NCBI GenBank assembly: GCA_028023455.1
Contig: JAQFVV010012573.1
Location: forward strand, 1,734,815 to 1,798,814
DNA length: 64,000 nt
DNA from: Epiperipatus broadwayi
Taxonomy: Eukaryota > Onychophora > Udeonychophora > Euonychophora > Peripatidae
Reading direction: 5' to 3'
Part shown: positions 14,280 through 25,639 of the stretch, piece by piece
Layout: each line of letters begins with the position of its first letter
How positions within the stretch are numbered: the stretch's first letter is position 1
Made by a program: the position numbers and the translations under genes
Notes under the pieces: generated by a model
Told to the model about the DNA's origin: nothing
The model's input: the letters and a program-made list of their open reading frames with translations, nothing else
Database searches by the model: none

Positions 14280-15720
14280 TGTGATCCAGTTTTTCTGTTC
14301 TCTGATCTATCTTTCCATAGCACACCACTTTTTTATTTCATCCATCTATCCATTCCACATATGGACTATTTCTAGGTTGTTTATATTATCTTGGGATCCA
14401 ATTTAAAACTTTGCTTTCCATCTGTCATCATCTTTTCTAGCAATAACTGCAATCTAAATCCATTTCAATTTTCTCAATTTCTCAATAATATAAGTGATAC
14501 CCTGTTTGTTCTCTTGTTCACATATTATGTTTTTGATTTCTTCTTGTTATTCCTAATATACATTTGTTCATACTTTGATGAGTGATCTGAAGTTTCCAAC
14601 TTTCCCTTTTATTAAGAATCTAAGCCTCAGATCAGTAATTAAGAATTGATAAAATGTATTTATTAAAAATCTTCCTTTTCAAACACAAAGAAATATTTCT
14701 TTTTAATATTGGATTATTTCTACTAAAAATACTCCATCCAAGTTTAATTTTATAATTAATTTAATGCAGAATTTTTACATCTAGGGATGAAAGTATCTGT
14801 AGTTGTTAATTTATTTAATTCATGGTTATCATTTTTTTTCTTTTAAAAAAATTCATTGAACATTACTTTAGTCTTTTGAACATTTTTTTATAGTCCTATT
14901 TCCTTATCTATAATCCTTGCAACATTTTCTAAATCTTTGAAGCATTATTTGCAAAATCAACCACATGATTGGCAAAATCTAGATGATTTAAATAATCTCC
15001 ATTTCCTTTTACTCCCTTAACTTTCCATTTTATACCATAAAAACTTTTTGTAAAAGTGCTGTAAAAGTTTGGAGATATGAAATCACATTGTCTATGCCTT
15101 TCTAAATATTAATTTTCTTAATACCACAATGCAATATAATTATTGCTGTTGCATTTTGATAGATATTCTTCAGAATATGATAATATTTTGGATTTATATC
15201 TTCATGATCCAATACTTTGATCAAACTTTGATGATCCTAGAAATATTTATAGAATCAAATGCTTTTTTATTATTTACAAATTGAAAGTGGAATGGTAACA
15301 CACAAATATTGATTTTTTTTCATAATTTCTCTCAATACTTGGATGTTATCACTATGATAAATCATTTTTAAATCCAGCTTCTTCTTTTTGTTTGTTTAAC
15401 AATGGATGTTTTATGTGTATGAGTTATAATTATTTTGGTAAAGATTATAGATAGAATTGATAAAAGACTGATATGTTTGTAATTTCTAATACTTTTTTCT
15501 TAAATAGCAATATTTCTGCTAAATTCTTTCATTCATCTGTTACATCTTTATCATTTAAACATTTGGTATATAATTTTGCTAATAATCTTTTAATTTATCC
15601 ATCTATTTCTTTTAAGATATCAATTATATTTCCATCGTTTTCTGAGGTATTTTCCATCTTTGTAGATTTGATTGCATGTCTCATTTATTTAAATTCTGAA
15701 TAATTCAGAAGGTGTAATAA
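14280..15720 (-). pseudogene. Degenerate RTE-type LINE reverse transcriptase
   Basis: Read on the minus strand, this interval gives fragments in the order of an RTE-like reverse transcriptase. At about 15428-15490 a frame reads NYKHISLLSILSIIFTKII, matching the NYRPISLLSVLYKIFTKI block. At about 15241-15290 another reads NNKKAFDSI, matching the YEKAFDS block that carries the first catalytic aspartate. The low end (near 14280-14400) has fragments resembling the conserved C-terminal tail of RTE polymerases, ending near HTWKDP. Many stops and frame changes show an old, dead copy. No endonuclease domain is visible, so it is 5'-truncated. Another LINE clade is possible. Confidence 0.6.
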
Positions 15721-16018
15721 TTATAGAGAATACTTTATTGCTTTTTAGTGATTGAATGCAATAGTTTTGCTTTTTAAATCTGACATTCTTCTAATTTATC
15801 AGATTTATTTTGATAATAAAAAATATAATTATTTAGAACAGTACCTCTAGTTAACCACATTAGTATGAGAACAGGGCATATAATAAAGTATTAATGAAAT
15901 AAAATAGAGTAAACATGAATATAAAAATAGTGTGGGCTGGCTATGATAGACATAAGCATGAGCATATGAGTAGAGCATAAATAGGAGAGGTTACAGTACA
16001 CTAAAGACATTATGCTAC

Positions 16019-16606
16019 TGTTGGGTTTGGTCTGGATTACAGACCCAACCTACAGAAAATAATACTAACACTAGTATTACAATTAATATAATATTTATTG
16101 TATTTATAAATATATACAATACATAATAATGTAGTTATAATGTGAACTCTTGGATCCAGGTCTTGTGGTTCTGCCACTTCCAGTTACAACTGATAGCTTG
16201 CCTCACTGGTAGGGAGAATGACTCTTCTGGCTGTACAAGACATTTTGTCTTAAGTCAACAGTAGTTTTAGCAGCATCCAATCTTTCTGTGAACTTTCTTA
16301 GCTGCATGAACAAATAGAGTATTGCTACCATAAGAATGCTTACTGCTGTTTAGGTTAGCTGGGCTTCTCATGGTAAACATGTACCATCTTTGTAGGTTAG
16401 ACAGACATTCTCTGACTTTTTTCCTAAAAGGATGACAATTTATAGCCAGAATCCTGACCTCACTGAAAATATTTGGCTTGAACTAACAATTGGCTGTGTG
16501 AGTATCTGTACGTCAGCCTACTGGCCAGCAGCAAACAATGCCTAATCCAATCAGATAAGAAAGAGTGTGGAAAAGTCCACTTCTGAGAAAAATGTGAGGT
16601 ATAACA
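16019..16606 (-). repeat. 3' LTR of the minus-strand gypsy element
   Basis: It starts TGTTGGGTTTGG and ends GGTATAACA on the plus strand, giving the standard TG...CA ends. It aligns with 21074-21553 through TCTGGATTACAGA, ACCTACAGAAAATAATACTA and many later words. It is about 108 bp longer than its partner because of an A+T-rich insertion near 16075-16180 containing a (TA)-rich stretch. Confidence 0.88.
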
Positions 16607-16977
16607 TCCCTTCCCCTGGCTAAAAATTATCCCTAAAGAACATAGTCATGCAGGTGTTCTGGATGATATCTAATCTGATTTGGTGATTCTTTTGGCTTGC
16701 TGCTGTCTTCAATTTGTTTGTCCTCATTTCTTGTATTCCATTTCTCTGGAGATTTATTTACTGTGGCTGCATCTGTATAATTTAGTCTAAGTTGATTCTG
16801 GTAGTGATGATGTTGAAATCCATCTGCTGTTTCAACTACTATGGTATGGAGCCCTTTCCATTAAATTACAATGGATTTATTTAGTTGATGCATTATACAA
16901 CTTGCATAGCACATCAGTTTCTATCTGTAATTTGATATTGTCTTTTTCCTGTTTTCCATTATTTGGATCAGGTTTCA

Positions 16978-17328
16978 TCACTGATAAGTTAGTTTGCAAA
17001 TTTCTATTAAAAAGCAGTTCAGCTGGAGTTTTCCACTTGCCAAACTTGTCATGGAGTGCTGTGATAACAACACTCTGGTGATAAAGGTGTTCCGGCTTCC
17101 AGGATCACTCATTGTAAGCAATTGTTTTGACTCTTGAACCAATCTCCCAGCCTGTCCTTTGCTTTCAGAGTGAAATGGTGGGCTGAAAACTAGCTCAATT
17201 TTATTATTGTTACATAAGTTTTTAAATGCCACTGTAGTAAATGTTGTGCCATTATCTGAAACTATCAGTTTAGAAAGACCATTGTTGCAGTGGTCTGGAG
17301 TGATGGGACTTCCATTATCTCCAGCCAC
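16978..17328 (-). pseudogene. Integrase catalytic core, gypsy relic
   Basis: This 116-codon frame covers the second half of a retroviral-type integrase core. LIVSDNGTTFTTVAFKNLC carries the second catalytic aspartate, and FSPPFHSESKGQAGRLVQ matches the ...PYHPQSNGQAER... block. The residue where the family has its catalytic glutamate is glycine here (GQAGR rather than GQAER), so this copy could not catalyse integration even if expressed. The first aspartate region and the zinc-binding domain must lie upstream near 17330-17735 and are not clean. The frame continues the pol of the 16.0-21.6 kb element. Confidence 0.8.
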
Positions 17329-17901
17329 TTAGAATATAAAACAACTACAATATAAATCAAATACAATTAATAGTAGTTTGCCTTTCCATGGTCCACATGG
17401 AGTCTAGTGCAGTGCCTTCATGTTTATGCTAGTGAACATTTTTATCTTATACTAGTATATTCGGGATCACTTTGCAATGTCAGCAGTGGTAAACTTTAAA
17501 CTTAATATCTGTGTCCAAAGTTTTCCTCCATACATATGACGTTGCCAGCACCTTCAGCCAGACTATCCCTGGATGCCAATAATGTAGAAGGTTGAGCATT
17601 TGGGATCATCCTGCTGGGAGAATTAATACTCTGGATCTCCAGATAATACAGCCATTTTTGATTGAGAGTTCCAGCCTTCATGTCCAGTAAGCTAGATGCA
17701 ATTCCTCTGGTTTTGGCTACTTCTGCTGGATCCATGTTTAAACTTTTTGGAACCCAAGGTCATTTGTGGTCCACTTGGCCACTGATTTACTGTTCAGTGG
17801 TATATTTGTCCCCAAATCAATCATGTTACTTGCTAAATGACTGACTTGCTTTAGTTAGTTTGTCTGCAAACTCTACAGAAAAATGGTGAATACACTTTCC
17901 C

Positions 17902-18192
17902 TCATTGTAGTGTAAAATCATACCCTAACAAAAAATTGAAACACCTCAGCATACATGGTGAGGCATGTTGAAAAATTACTTTGTTGGCTGCAAAGATTCC
18001 CAATAGAGGTCTATGATCTGTTTGCAGTACAAATGATCTACTGTAAAGATAGCCATGAAATTTTTTAATGCCATTGATTAAGGCCAGAACCTTTCTATCA
18101 ATCTGGGCATAGTTTTTCTTTGCTTTAGAGAGACACTTTGATATGAAGACAATAGGGGAATGTGACTCAATATCATTTCTATGGTGCAACAC
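17902..18192 (-). pseudogene. RNase H domain of gypsy pol, relic
   Basis: The frame carries PIVFISKCLSKAKKNYAQID, matching the PIAFASRSLTPAERNYSQIE block, then KVLALINGIKKFHGYLYSR and FVLQTDHRPLLGIF. These are the second and third parts of the Ty3/gypsy RNase H domain, including the glutamate helix position (here substituted within DRKVLAL) and the TDH aspartate. It lies between the RT and integrase relics, as expected. The upstream end, with the first catalytic aspartate, is lost to frame breaks. Confidence 0.82.
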
Positions 18193-18389
18193 AACACCTG
18201 TTTCTACTGGTAAATCATCATGTTAGTTACCAGCACCTTTTTAGAGCCAAAGTGTGCCAGCACCACTGTATCAGATATTAAGTTTTTCATTTTTTAAAGG
18301 CATTATCATGATTTCTATAGCACTTCCAGACTGTTATCATATCTAGTAGCCATTATAGTTTTTCAGATGCCTCAGTTTTATGGTATAAA

Positions 18390-19030
18390 AACTCTTACAT
18401 AGTAATTTACAAGTCCTAAGAAGGACTGAAATTATTTCTTGTTACTTGGTGAATTGGGTTTTTTGATTGTCATAACTTTCTTTTGGGTAGGATAAATATC
18501 ATTTATATCCATTCTAAATCTGCCTGCTGCTTTGAACACATCTAGGAGTATTTTGGTGGAACTCCAAAGCAGTTCTGGAACCTGAGCCACCAGTAAAAAA
18601 TCATCAAAGAAATGTAGAGCTCCTGGTATTTTAAAAGCCATTTAATCCATGACTCTTTGAAATATAGCTGAGGTGACCAATATACCAGAAGGCTAATGGT
18701 TCATCTTAAATAAGCCTTTATGAGTTATTCTTGACAATACTCTTGCCACCTGATCTTCCACTGGTACCTGCAAGTATTCATGTTCTAACTCAATTTTAGT
18801 AAAAACCCTTCCACCTGACAATGTGGATAAGATTTATTTAACTGATGGTGGTGGATAATTATCTGATGCTAGCAGTTTGTTAAGCATCAATAATCCCCAC
18901 CTATCTGCACATTACCATTTTATTTAATGATTGGGACTATTCAGGTGCCCCATTATGTGTATGATATGGGTTCTATTACCCCAACTGCCTCTCACCTTTC
19001 ATGCTCCAACTTAACTTTAGCTCTCAAGGC
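18390..19030 (-). pseudogene. Reverse transcriptase domain of gypsy pol, relic
   Basis: Minus-strand fragments follow the RT order. GGRVFTKIELEHEYLQVP (about 18760-18815) matches the GGKVFSKLDLSSAYLQ block, but the usual aspartate is glutamate. THKGLF and IFQRVMD follow near 18650-18720. Then LHFFDDFLLVAQ (18432-18641 frame) matches the YLDDILITG catalytic box, with FFDDF in place of YxDD. Several stops interrupt the domain, so it is inactive. Confidence 0.8.
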
Positions 19031-19229
19031 CAGTGACTGTGATCTGCACCAATAACTGATTGGTTTTATCTCTTTATTTAGCAGTAAGTGAATTGATTGT
19101 CCTAAATATAGACCTAATATAGACCTAGATTTTTCTTAAAAACTTTAGGGTAGTCATTTTTAAATTTATTTACTGTTGTGACTTGGTTGACCTTTGTCAC
19201 TGCAAACCCTAAGTTGCTGAACCAGTCAC

Positions 19230-19500
19230 AGTCTAATAATTACTATAATCACTAGATGCCACTATCAGTGGTAGATATATAGTTTTATTAGATTCCATAA
19301 CTGTAACTATTGTTTGACCTAATAGTTTTATTTTCTTGCCCTGATAGTCTGTGACAACCTTTCTACTTGAATGCAGCATAAACTTCTTATTTTTATTAAT
19401 GTAGAGCCCATGTCATTTTTGATACAATGAATACTGCTGACCCTGTATCCAGCCCCATTGTGACTGGCATATTATTAATTATTATTCTGTGTTTAAATAC
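19230..19500 (-). pseudogene. Aspartic protease relic of gypsy pol
   Basis: Reverse translation near 19400-19465 gives MPVTMGLDTGSAVFIVSK, a retropepsin active-site loop (D-T-G with flanking hydrophobics; compare LDTGAAVSLIS). It sits between gag and RT, the normal place for a Metaviridae protease. Downstream frames are broken. Confidence 0.7.
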
Positions 19501-19503
19501 AGG

Positions 19504-20064
19504 TTAATCACTATTGACATTGTTTATAGAGGCAAATTGTTTCTTTGCATTAAGATTGCCTTTGGTATGTTTGACAATGGGTTTTTCCATTCTCATATTG
19601 GCTATGTGTCTTTTCATCTTTAGACACACAGCTCTTATGTTCCTGATTTGCTTGCAAAATGAACACACAGAATAGTGGTGAGGACATTCTTTTTGAGCAT
19701 GCATCAATTCATTACACCTATAACAATGCTTATCACTCATTTTTGTTAAACAAATTGGGTGTTTGACTGACTCAATTTTCTGTTCAACTTTTTGGCCAGT
19801 AAAATTAATTTTTTTTAATGGCCTCTCTTCACATGTTATAGATGCTTCTAGCAAGGCTTGAGCTACAGCCATTTCAAAGTCTATATCCAGTGTCATCCAT
19901 AATTTGAGTCTTAAATTATGATTGTTCATCCCACAAATCAAATGATTGTGAAGTGCCTCATGTAAGAACTCTTTGAAATCACATGAGTGCCAATGCTCAG
20001 ATTTGTAATAAAAACTTTTTTGCTTTTTCACCCTCTGCCTAAACACAGAAATTGAAATAATCAC
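19504..20064 (-). pseudogene. Gag C-terminal part with zinc knuckles
   Basis: A 186-codon frame representing the nucleocapsid end of gag. Residues about 123-140 form a CCHC knuckle, C-x2-C-x4-H-x4-C (CYRCNELMHAQKECP). A second knuckle follows as CSFCKQIRNIRAVC, in which the histidine position is asparagine, so it would bind zinc poorly. Two knuckles in this spacing are usual in K02A2.6-type gypsy gags. The N-terminal part of gag must lie upstream in 20065-20600, where frames are broken and a tandem duplication (20106-20272) occurs. Confidence 0.78.
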
Positions 20065-20105
20065 TCTGTATTATTGTTTGAGGTTTTGGGAAGAAATATT
20101 CTGTG

Positions 20106-20272
20106 AGAATCACCAACACCTTATCAAAATTCAATTCAGATGGTGTTTAAAAACCAACTTAAGATTTAAAAATATTATACATCTGATACCCAATTAGAAT
20201 CACCAATACCTTATCAAAATCCAAGTCAGATGATGTTTAAAAGCCAACTTAAGATTTAAAAATATTATGCAT
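20106..20272. repeat. 90-bp tandem duplication within degenerate gag
   Basis: Two copies beginning GAATCACCAA at 20106 and 20196. They share CTTATCAAAAT and CCAACTTAAGATTTAAAAATA. The duplication disrupts the old gag frame of the minus-strand gypsy element. Confidence 0.85.
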
Positions 20273-20639
20273 ATGAGAAATTATTGTCATCAGCATGGCT
20301 AATTTAATTTCAGACTTTTTAATTTGATTATCCCACACATAAAAAATCAATAACTCTTTGTAGCCTTGACCAATTCTCGGAGCAGCTAAAGTCAAAAGCT
20401 TCCATCAAGCCAATTATGTTAGCCATTTTTTATTTTCTCTGGTATAACATGAGTAAAATATGTATTTCTTATTTACTGTGAGTTACCACTTGATACTGTT
20501 ATTTTTGACAGACTTTTTACTCTTCTAGAGTGAACTTCTATGTTTTTTAGAATGACCAATTTTGATTGGTTTATAAGCCACCAATAGCATTTGTGATCAA
20601 TTTTCTTAACCACCTTGGGGGAAAAAACTTTTTTTTAAT

Positions 20640-21073
20640 ATTCCAAATCTGTTTTTTATTTGGACTGCAATGAGATATTTAATTATTCCAATAAATAAAT
20701 ATGACAAATGTCTATAATTATGTATTCACATATCTTACTTTTTATTTGGACAGAAGTAAGTGATTTTAATTATCGCTGTTTAGTAAATACAAGAAATGTC
20801 TATTTTACTATATATTTTCCTAGCCATGGGCAAAAATATGACTGCATCAAACTCAGTTAGCTTGGGAAAATGTATGTGTTTTTTCCAGCTGTGGGAAAAA
20901 AATTATTTAGTTGTACTGTGTGAAGAATCTGTTGGTTTAACGGAATTTATGTGTGATTTAATTATCACTGATTTGTAACTTAATGAGTTTCTATACAAGG
21001 GTGCACTCATGTATTTACACTCTTATTTTTCCAGCCATGGAGAAAAATATTTTTGTCTGACTGTGCCCAAATC
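20640..21073 (-). repeat. Reiterated leader of the minus-strand gypsy element
   Basis: Between gag and the 5' LTR, imperfect units recur. TTTTCCTAGCCATGGGCAAAA (about 20815), TTTTCCAGCTGTGGGAAAA (about 20880) and TTTTTCCAGCCATGGAGAAA (about 21030) are followed by variants of AATCTGTTG/TTTGG. The last unit touches the LTR, where the primer-binding site should lie. This resembles, but does not share sequence with, the leader ladders of the other two LTR elements in the window. Confidence 0.55.
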
Positions 21074-21553
21074 TGTTGTGTTTGATCTGGATTACAGATT
21101 CAACCTACAGAAAATAATACTAACACTGCTTCCAGCTACACCTGATAACTTGTCTTATGGGCAGGGAGAATAACTCTTCTGGCTCTACAAGACTGCCTGC
21201 CTCAAGTCAAAAGTAGTTTTAGCAGGGTCTAATCCCTCAGTGGACTTGCCTATCTGTGTGAACCAGTAGCATGTTGCTATTGTAACTGTTTAGGTTAGCA
21301 GGGCTTCTCTTGGAGAATGCGTACCATCTTTGTAGGTTAGATAGATATTCTCTGACTCTTCTCCCAACAGGCTGACCATTTATAGCCAGATCCCTGACCT
21401 CACTGAAAATATTCAGATTCAGTGAGCATCAATGATGATTGGCCTGAACTAACCATTGGCCATGTGAGTGGCCAGGAAAAAACAATGCTTAATCCAATCA
21501 GATAAGAAGGAATCTGGAATAGTCCACTTCTGAGAAAAAGATGAGACATAACA
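21074..21553 (-). repeat. 5' LTR of the minus-strand gypsy element
   Basis: It starts TGTTGTGTTTGATC and ends GACATAACA on the plus strand. It aligns with 16019-16606 apart from that copy's insertion and about one substitution every several bases to tens of bases. The divergence is much larger than between the LTRs of the 44.3-55.0 kb element, so this insertion is older. Confidence 0.87.
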
Positions 21554-24150
21554 AATTCAAGTCCCATCATTCTAACATTACATAAGGCATACGATTAAGC
21601 TAAATTTCAATACATGAAAGATATTAACAAACATGTGTCTAACTTTCAATTATATGAGATGATTAATAATCAAGATGATATCTGTCTATGAAATGGTCAA
21701 TAAATTACTAGAATAAAATGAATGACAAATGAATAAAGATGTAGAAGATTAAAAAGGGGAATGATGAGCAAATAATAATTAACTAAATGAATAATGAACA
21801 GACCTAGGAATGAAAAAAAGGAAAAGAGACTGTTTAAAGTAAGAAATAGTTAAATTTTACAATGAAATAGAGATCAATGAAGAAATAAATTATACTGGTG
21901 TGATAAAATGAAATGATGATGAACTAAAAGAAAATAAACATATGGATGAATTATTACAACAATGTTGGTGACAATAAATTGAATCCTGAAACATTAATTT
22001 GATATTACTAAAATAAATCAAGGGGTTCTAAGTTTAAATAATCAAAAAAGGTTTAAATCTTTGGGATTTTGATTAATCTACAAAAACAATAAGAATAAAG
22101 ATAAAAGACTAAGGTAATGTATACCAAATGACTTAAGAAATAATATCTAACAAACAAACTAAAGCTTAAAATTATTAGTTAATAATTTCTCAGGGATCAT
22201 ATGATTTTAGAATTTAACAATTTCCTAGTCCATATCTGGATCAGCAAGAAGGATTTGTGGCTCTATAAATATAGAGTATTAAAATAAATTATATTACATA
22301 AGGAGAATTACTAAAGGATAGTTAACTCCTTTACTGCTAATAATAAAGACAGACTAAATTTTTTGATAACTCAATAAATCCACAATTTAAGATAAACATA
22401 ATAATCATGTTCTCCATAAAATAATCTTAAAATATTTTGATTACAATTACAACAATAATAATAGGGCAACAATAACATCATCTGAAATAATTTAAATTTG
22501 ACCTCTTTGACTGGTATGATGAAGTTTAGTGAATGATTCTATTTTACAATTTATTAAGATATTATTTAAAACCAGATATTTGTTTTTAAGATATCATTTC
22601 AAAATGGCATCTCTGCATAGTACCCATAATATTTTAATCGATCATTAATAAAATTTCATATTCCCTAAATATAACAGTTTAGTAAAATTTATTAGTAATA
22701 TGTTGCACATATAATAAAATCAATAGTATTGAGGAATAATGATGGGAATAGCAATAATAATAATATGGATAGTGTTTAGCAATAAGGTTACTGACAACTT
22801 ACTAAATTTCAAAGCAAATTTATTGACAATTAATATTTACACACTCAAAAAATATATATATCCTTTAACAAATTTATCAAAAGGAAAGTTAATAAATAAA
22901 CTAAAAAAAAGTTTTTAACATGACTCCAATACTATCATAAGAATACCTCAAATCAAAAGTCAGAATTACAATCCATCATTATATTTTACAATATCATCAT
23001 TATTTACACTTGTTCTTTTAATTATTACAAACTTGTTAATTTTTTTTTACCATGTATAGGTTTATTAATATAAATATGGTAATCACAAGGATACTATTTA
23101 ATGAATGGTAGGCTGACACTACTTAATACTAGGCATTTTTAAGATGATGAGTATTCCTTAAGGCATCAATAATTATGCTTATTTCATAACATTAAGAAAA
23201 TTACATAATTCATAACATTAAGATGATTACATAACTTCCCAATTCTATTTATCTAGGATATTGGACTAGTAATATAACTCAAATCTACCTAAAATAAATC
23301 AGTATAATTGTAACTCTACATTTGGTTATCTAATCATTGTATTATAAAACTTTTCTATAACACAATTGAAAATTTTAGCTTACTAATACTAACTAAGAGT
23401 AGTAAACAGTAAATATGGTATATACATTTGGTATCACTTTGAGACAATAATTAACTGGTACAATAATATAGAATTATAAATTAATATTTAACAGAGATAT
23501 TATTATTTGGTATCATCATTTACTTAATGCTAACATGGTTTTCAGATCTAATTCATACTTCCCCTGGGATGATTTTATTATTATATATTACACCATCAAG
23601 AATTAATGGGGTGAAATTTAATGCCAAATGCAATATATCCATAAATATAACTGATATGCCAAGGCAGATAAATAAGTAAGTTTACTTAGACCATGATTAT
23701 TCCATGACTATGGATGGTCTGATATCCAGGTGCTACTATTTGAGATACCTATATGGATATGAGGAGACAGGGGTGGTTAATCCTTTATATAAGAAAATGC
23801 ACAAATTTTTTTTAACAATATAAACCTTAATTAGCTCAAAAGTCTATGTGTATCTACAGAATTCACCCATGATAATGACTTAATACTTTCATAAAATGTA
23901 AAGAGAAAAGTACTACTTTACATGAGATAACTTGCATATAAAAATAAATCACAAGCATAACAACACATCATATTATGATTATCTAACATGGCAACAATCA
24001 AATCTTTTAGTTCATGGATTGATAAAAATTAAGTTGATGAATATCAAGCCCAACCATATACAAATTTTACCAGTAACATGTTGTACATATGGAAATCTTT
24101 TATTAGGTGGGAATTAAAAAAATTCTTATACAGAACATCAAATACTTTGT
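21554..24150. other. Gene-free A+T-rich interval
   Basis: About 2.6 kb with short AAT runs near 22460 and 22745 and no recognisable gene or repeat family. Confidence 0.4.
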
Positions 24151-24152
24151 CT

Positions 24153-24314
24153 AAACTAAAACTCAAAGAGTAAAAGATGTCTACTAACAATTTTTATTAA
24201 TCGTTCATTAAACTAGAGATTACCGACTTAATGAAACTAAAACCCAAAGAGTAAAAGGTGTCTACTAATAATTTTTCTTAGTCAAGCATTCATTCAGAGA
24301 TTTTCCACTTAATG
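24153..24314. repeat. 81-bp tandem duplication
   Basis: Two copies start AAACTAAAAC at 24153 and 24234. They share CAAAGAGTAAAAG and TGTCTACTAA, and each ends CTTAATG. The copies are moderately diverged. Confidence 0.85.
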
Positions 24315-24479
24315 AATAATATTTTTGCAGGTAATTTTTATTACAAATCTCTTTTGAATTCATTAATAAAATTAAACAGGCCAAAATCAAACCTGAATTT
24401 AGTATTGCATTACTAGATTAACAGAGGTATATGGCTCAATTAACTGCAAAAGCTCGATTGACATTATTGTAGCTGAACT

Positions 24480-25500
24480 AACAAATAAAAATTGTCCACA
24501 AATGCAGTTGAGCTTTATTGTGTAATTTTTGAAATGGATGGAATCAGAATATTGAGCTACATTTAATGGTAAATGGTTTAGAATGAACAATGGATGGCAA
24601 TGGGTCTCCTAATAAGTGGGATCATAGCTAGTATTTTTCTCAATTATTTTGAAAGACAAATACTGATTAAGTACTATGTAATTGAATCAGATATAATATA
24701 TACTTGCTATGTTGATGATGTATTCCTAGTGGCACCAGAACAAAAAATAGTAATGGATATTCAAAAAGAGATGCAAACACAAACCTTCTTAACAATTAAC
24801 TGCATAGCAGAAGACCTCCAGAACAATGTTAAATACCTGAATATTCAAGTCATAGAGACCCTCACCAACCTACCTATGCCATGTTAGTCAAGCCATTGAA
24901 AATTCGAGAATTTATACAACCAAACTCGAACTCACCTAACTCACATAAATTGGCTGGACTCACAACCTTCCTGCACAGGAATCATAAACTATGTAAATTT
25001 GAAGCCGACCACAAAAAGAACCTCACAAACTATATTAAAGAACTGGAAAATGTTGGATTTTCACACAACATTATATACAAAAAGATTAGGCAATTTCAAA
25101 CTAAGCTACAAACTGACATGATTAGAAACAATAAACCAAGAACGCTGCTACCTTACATGCCATCAATTGCTAGAAAATATAAAATATTTGCTGAGTTCTT
25201 TGAATGAGGCTGCCACACATCACCTTCAACAAACAGACTAATAAACAATACCAAAGACAAAATACTCTCTGATCAAATACCCCAAGCAGTTTACAAAATT
25301 TTGTACCCAACCAATGGATGTAGAGCAGCATATTATGAAAAAACCTGTGCCAACATCACCACCAGATCATCTTGAACATCACTATTTATACAAGAGAGCT
25401 CTAAGCAATACTGAAAACAAATCCATATTCTTTGAGCACCAAAGAGCAACAGACCATGTATTTGAACCCATTTTGGCAAGGGCACTGTGCACTTAGCATA
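24480..25500 (+). pseudogene. Penelope-like element relic (RT plus GIY-YIG remnant)
   Basis: Frames 24594-24887 and 24881-25207 together match the second half of a Penelope-like reverse transcriptase. NGKWFRMNNG then AMGLLISGIIASIFLNYFE stands for the N-G...Q..G.AMGSPLSP block (GSPLSP degraded). TCYVDDVFLVAP holds the catalytic YVDD. FLTINCIAED and KYLNIQV follow, then SNSPNSHKLAGLTTFLHR, the typical post-RT block. About 100 bp later, fragments YKILYPTNGC and HHYLYKRALSNTENK...HQRATDHVF fit the C-terminal GIY-YIG endonuclease (HKRA...AI..H...GH.F), with frame breaks. Some RT motifs of other LINEs look similar, but the order favours Penelope. Inactive: frameshifted and truncated upstream. Confidence 0.72.
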
Positions 25501-25639
25501 GTGATACAAAATGAAAAATAAAGAAGGTGTGCTTTATTGCAAATGACAACTATGCAATAAACCAAAAAGAATTGTCCTTTGCAATTTCCAGAAAATGGTC
25601 TATATGAAAAAAAAAAAAATAAATTTTGCATAAATTACT

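Larger units (their letters stand above)
16019..21553 (-). mobile_element. Decayed Ty3/gypsy LTR retrotransposon, minus strand
   Basis: Two direct LTRs (16019-16606 and 21074-21553) flank about 4.5 kb. On the minus strand the order is leader, gag with a zinc knuckle, aspartic protease, reverse transcriptase, RNase H, integrase, then a C-terminal tail. This is the standard Metaviridae order. The tail (about 16630-16840) contains HHHYQNQLRLNY and HPEHLHDYVL, like K02A2.6-type gypsy polyproteins. A polypurine tract lies just inside the 3' LTR (reverse complement of TCCCTTCCCC at 16607-16616). No 5-bp target duplication survives. Many frame breaks make it non-autonomous. Confidence 0.88.
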
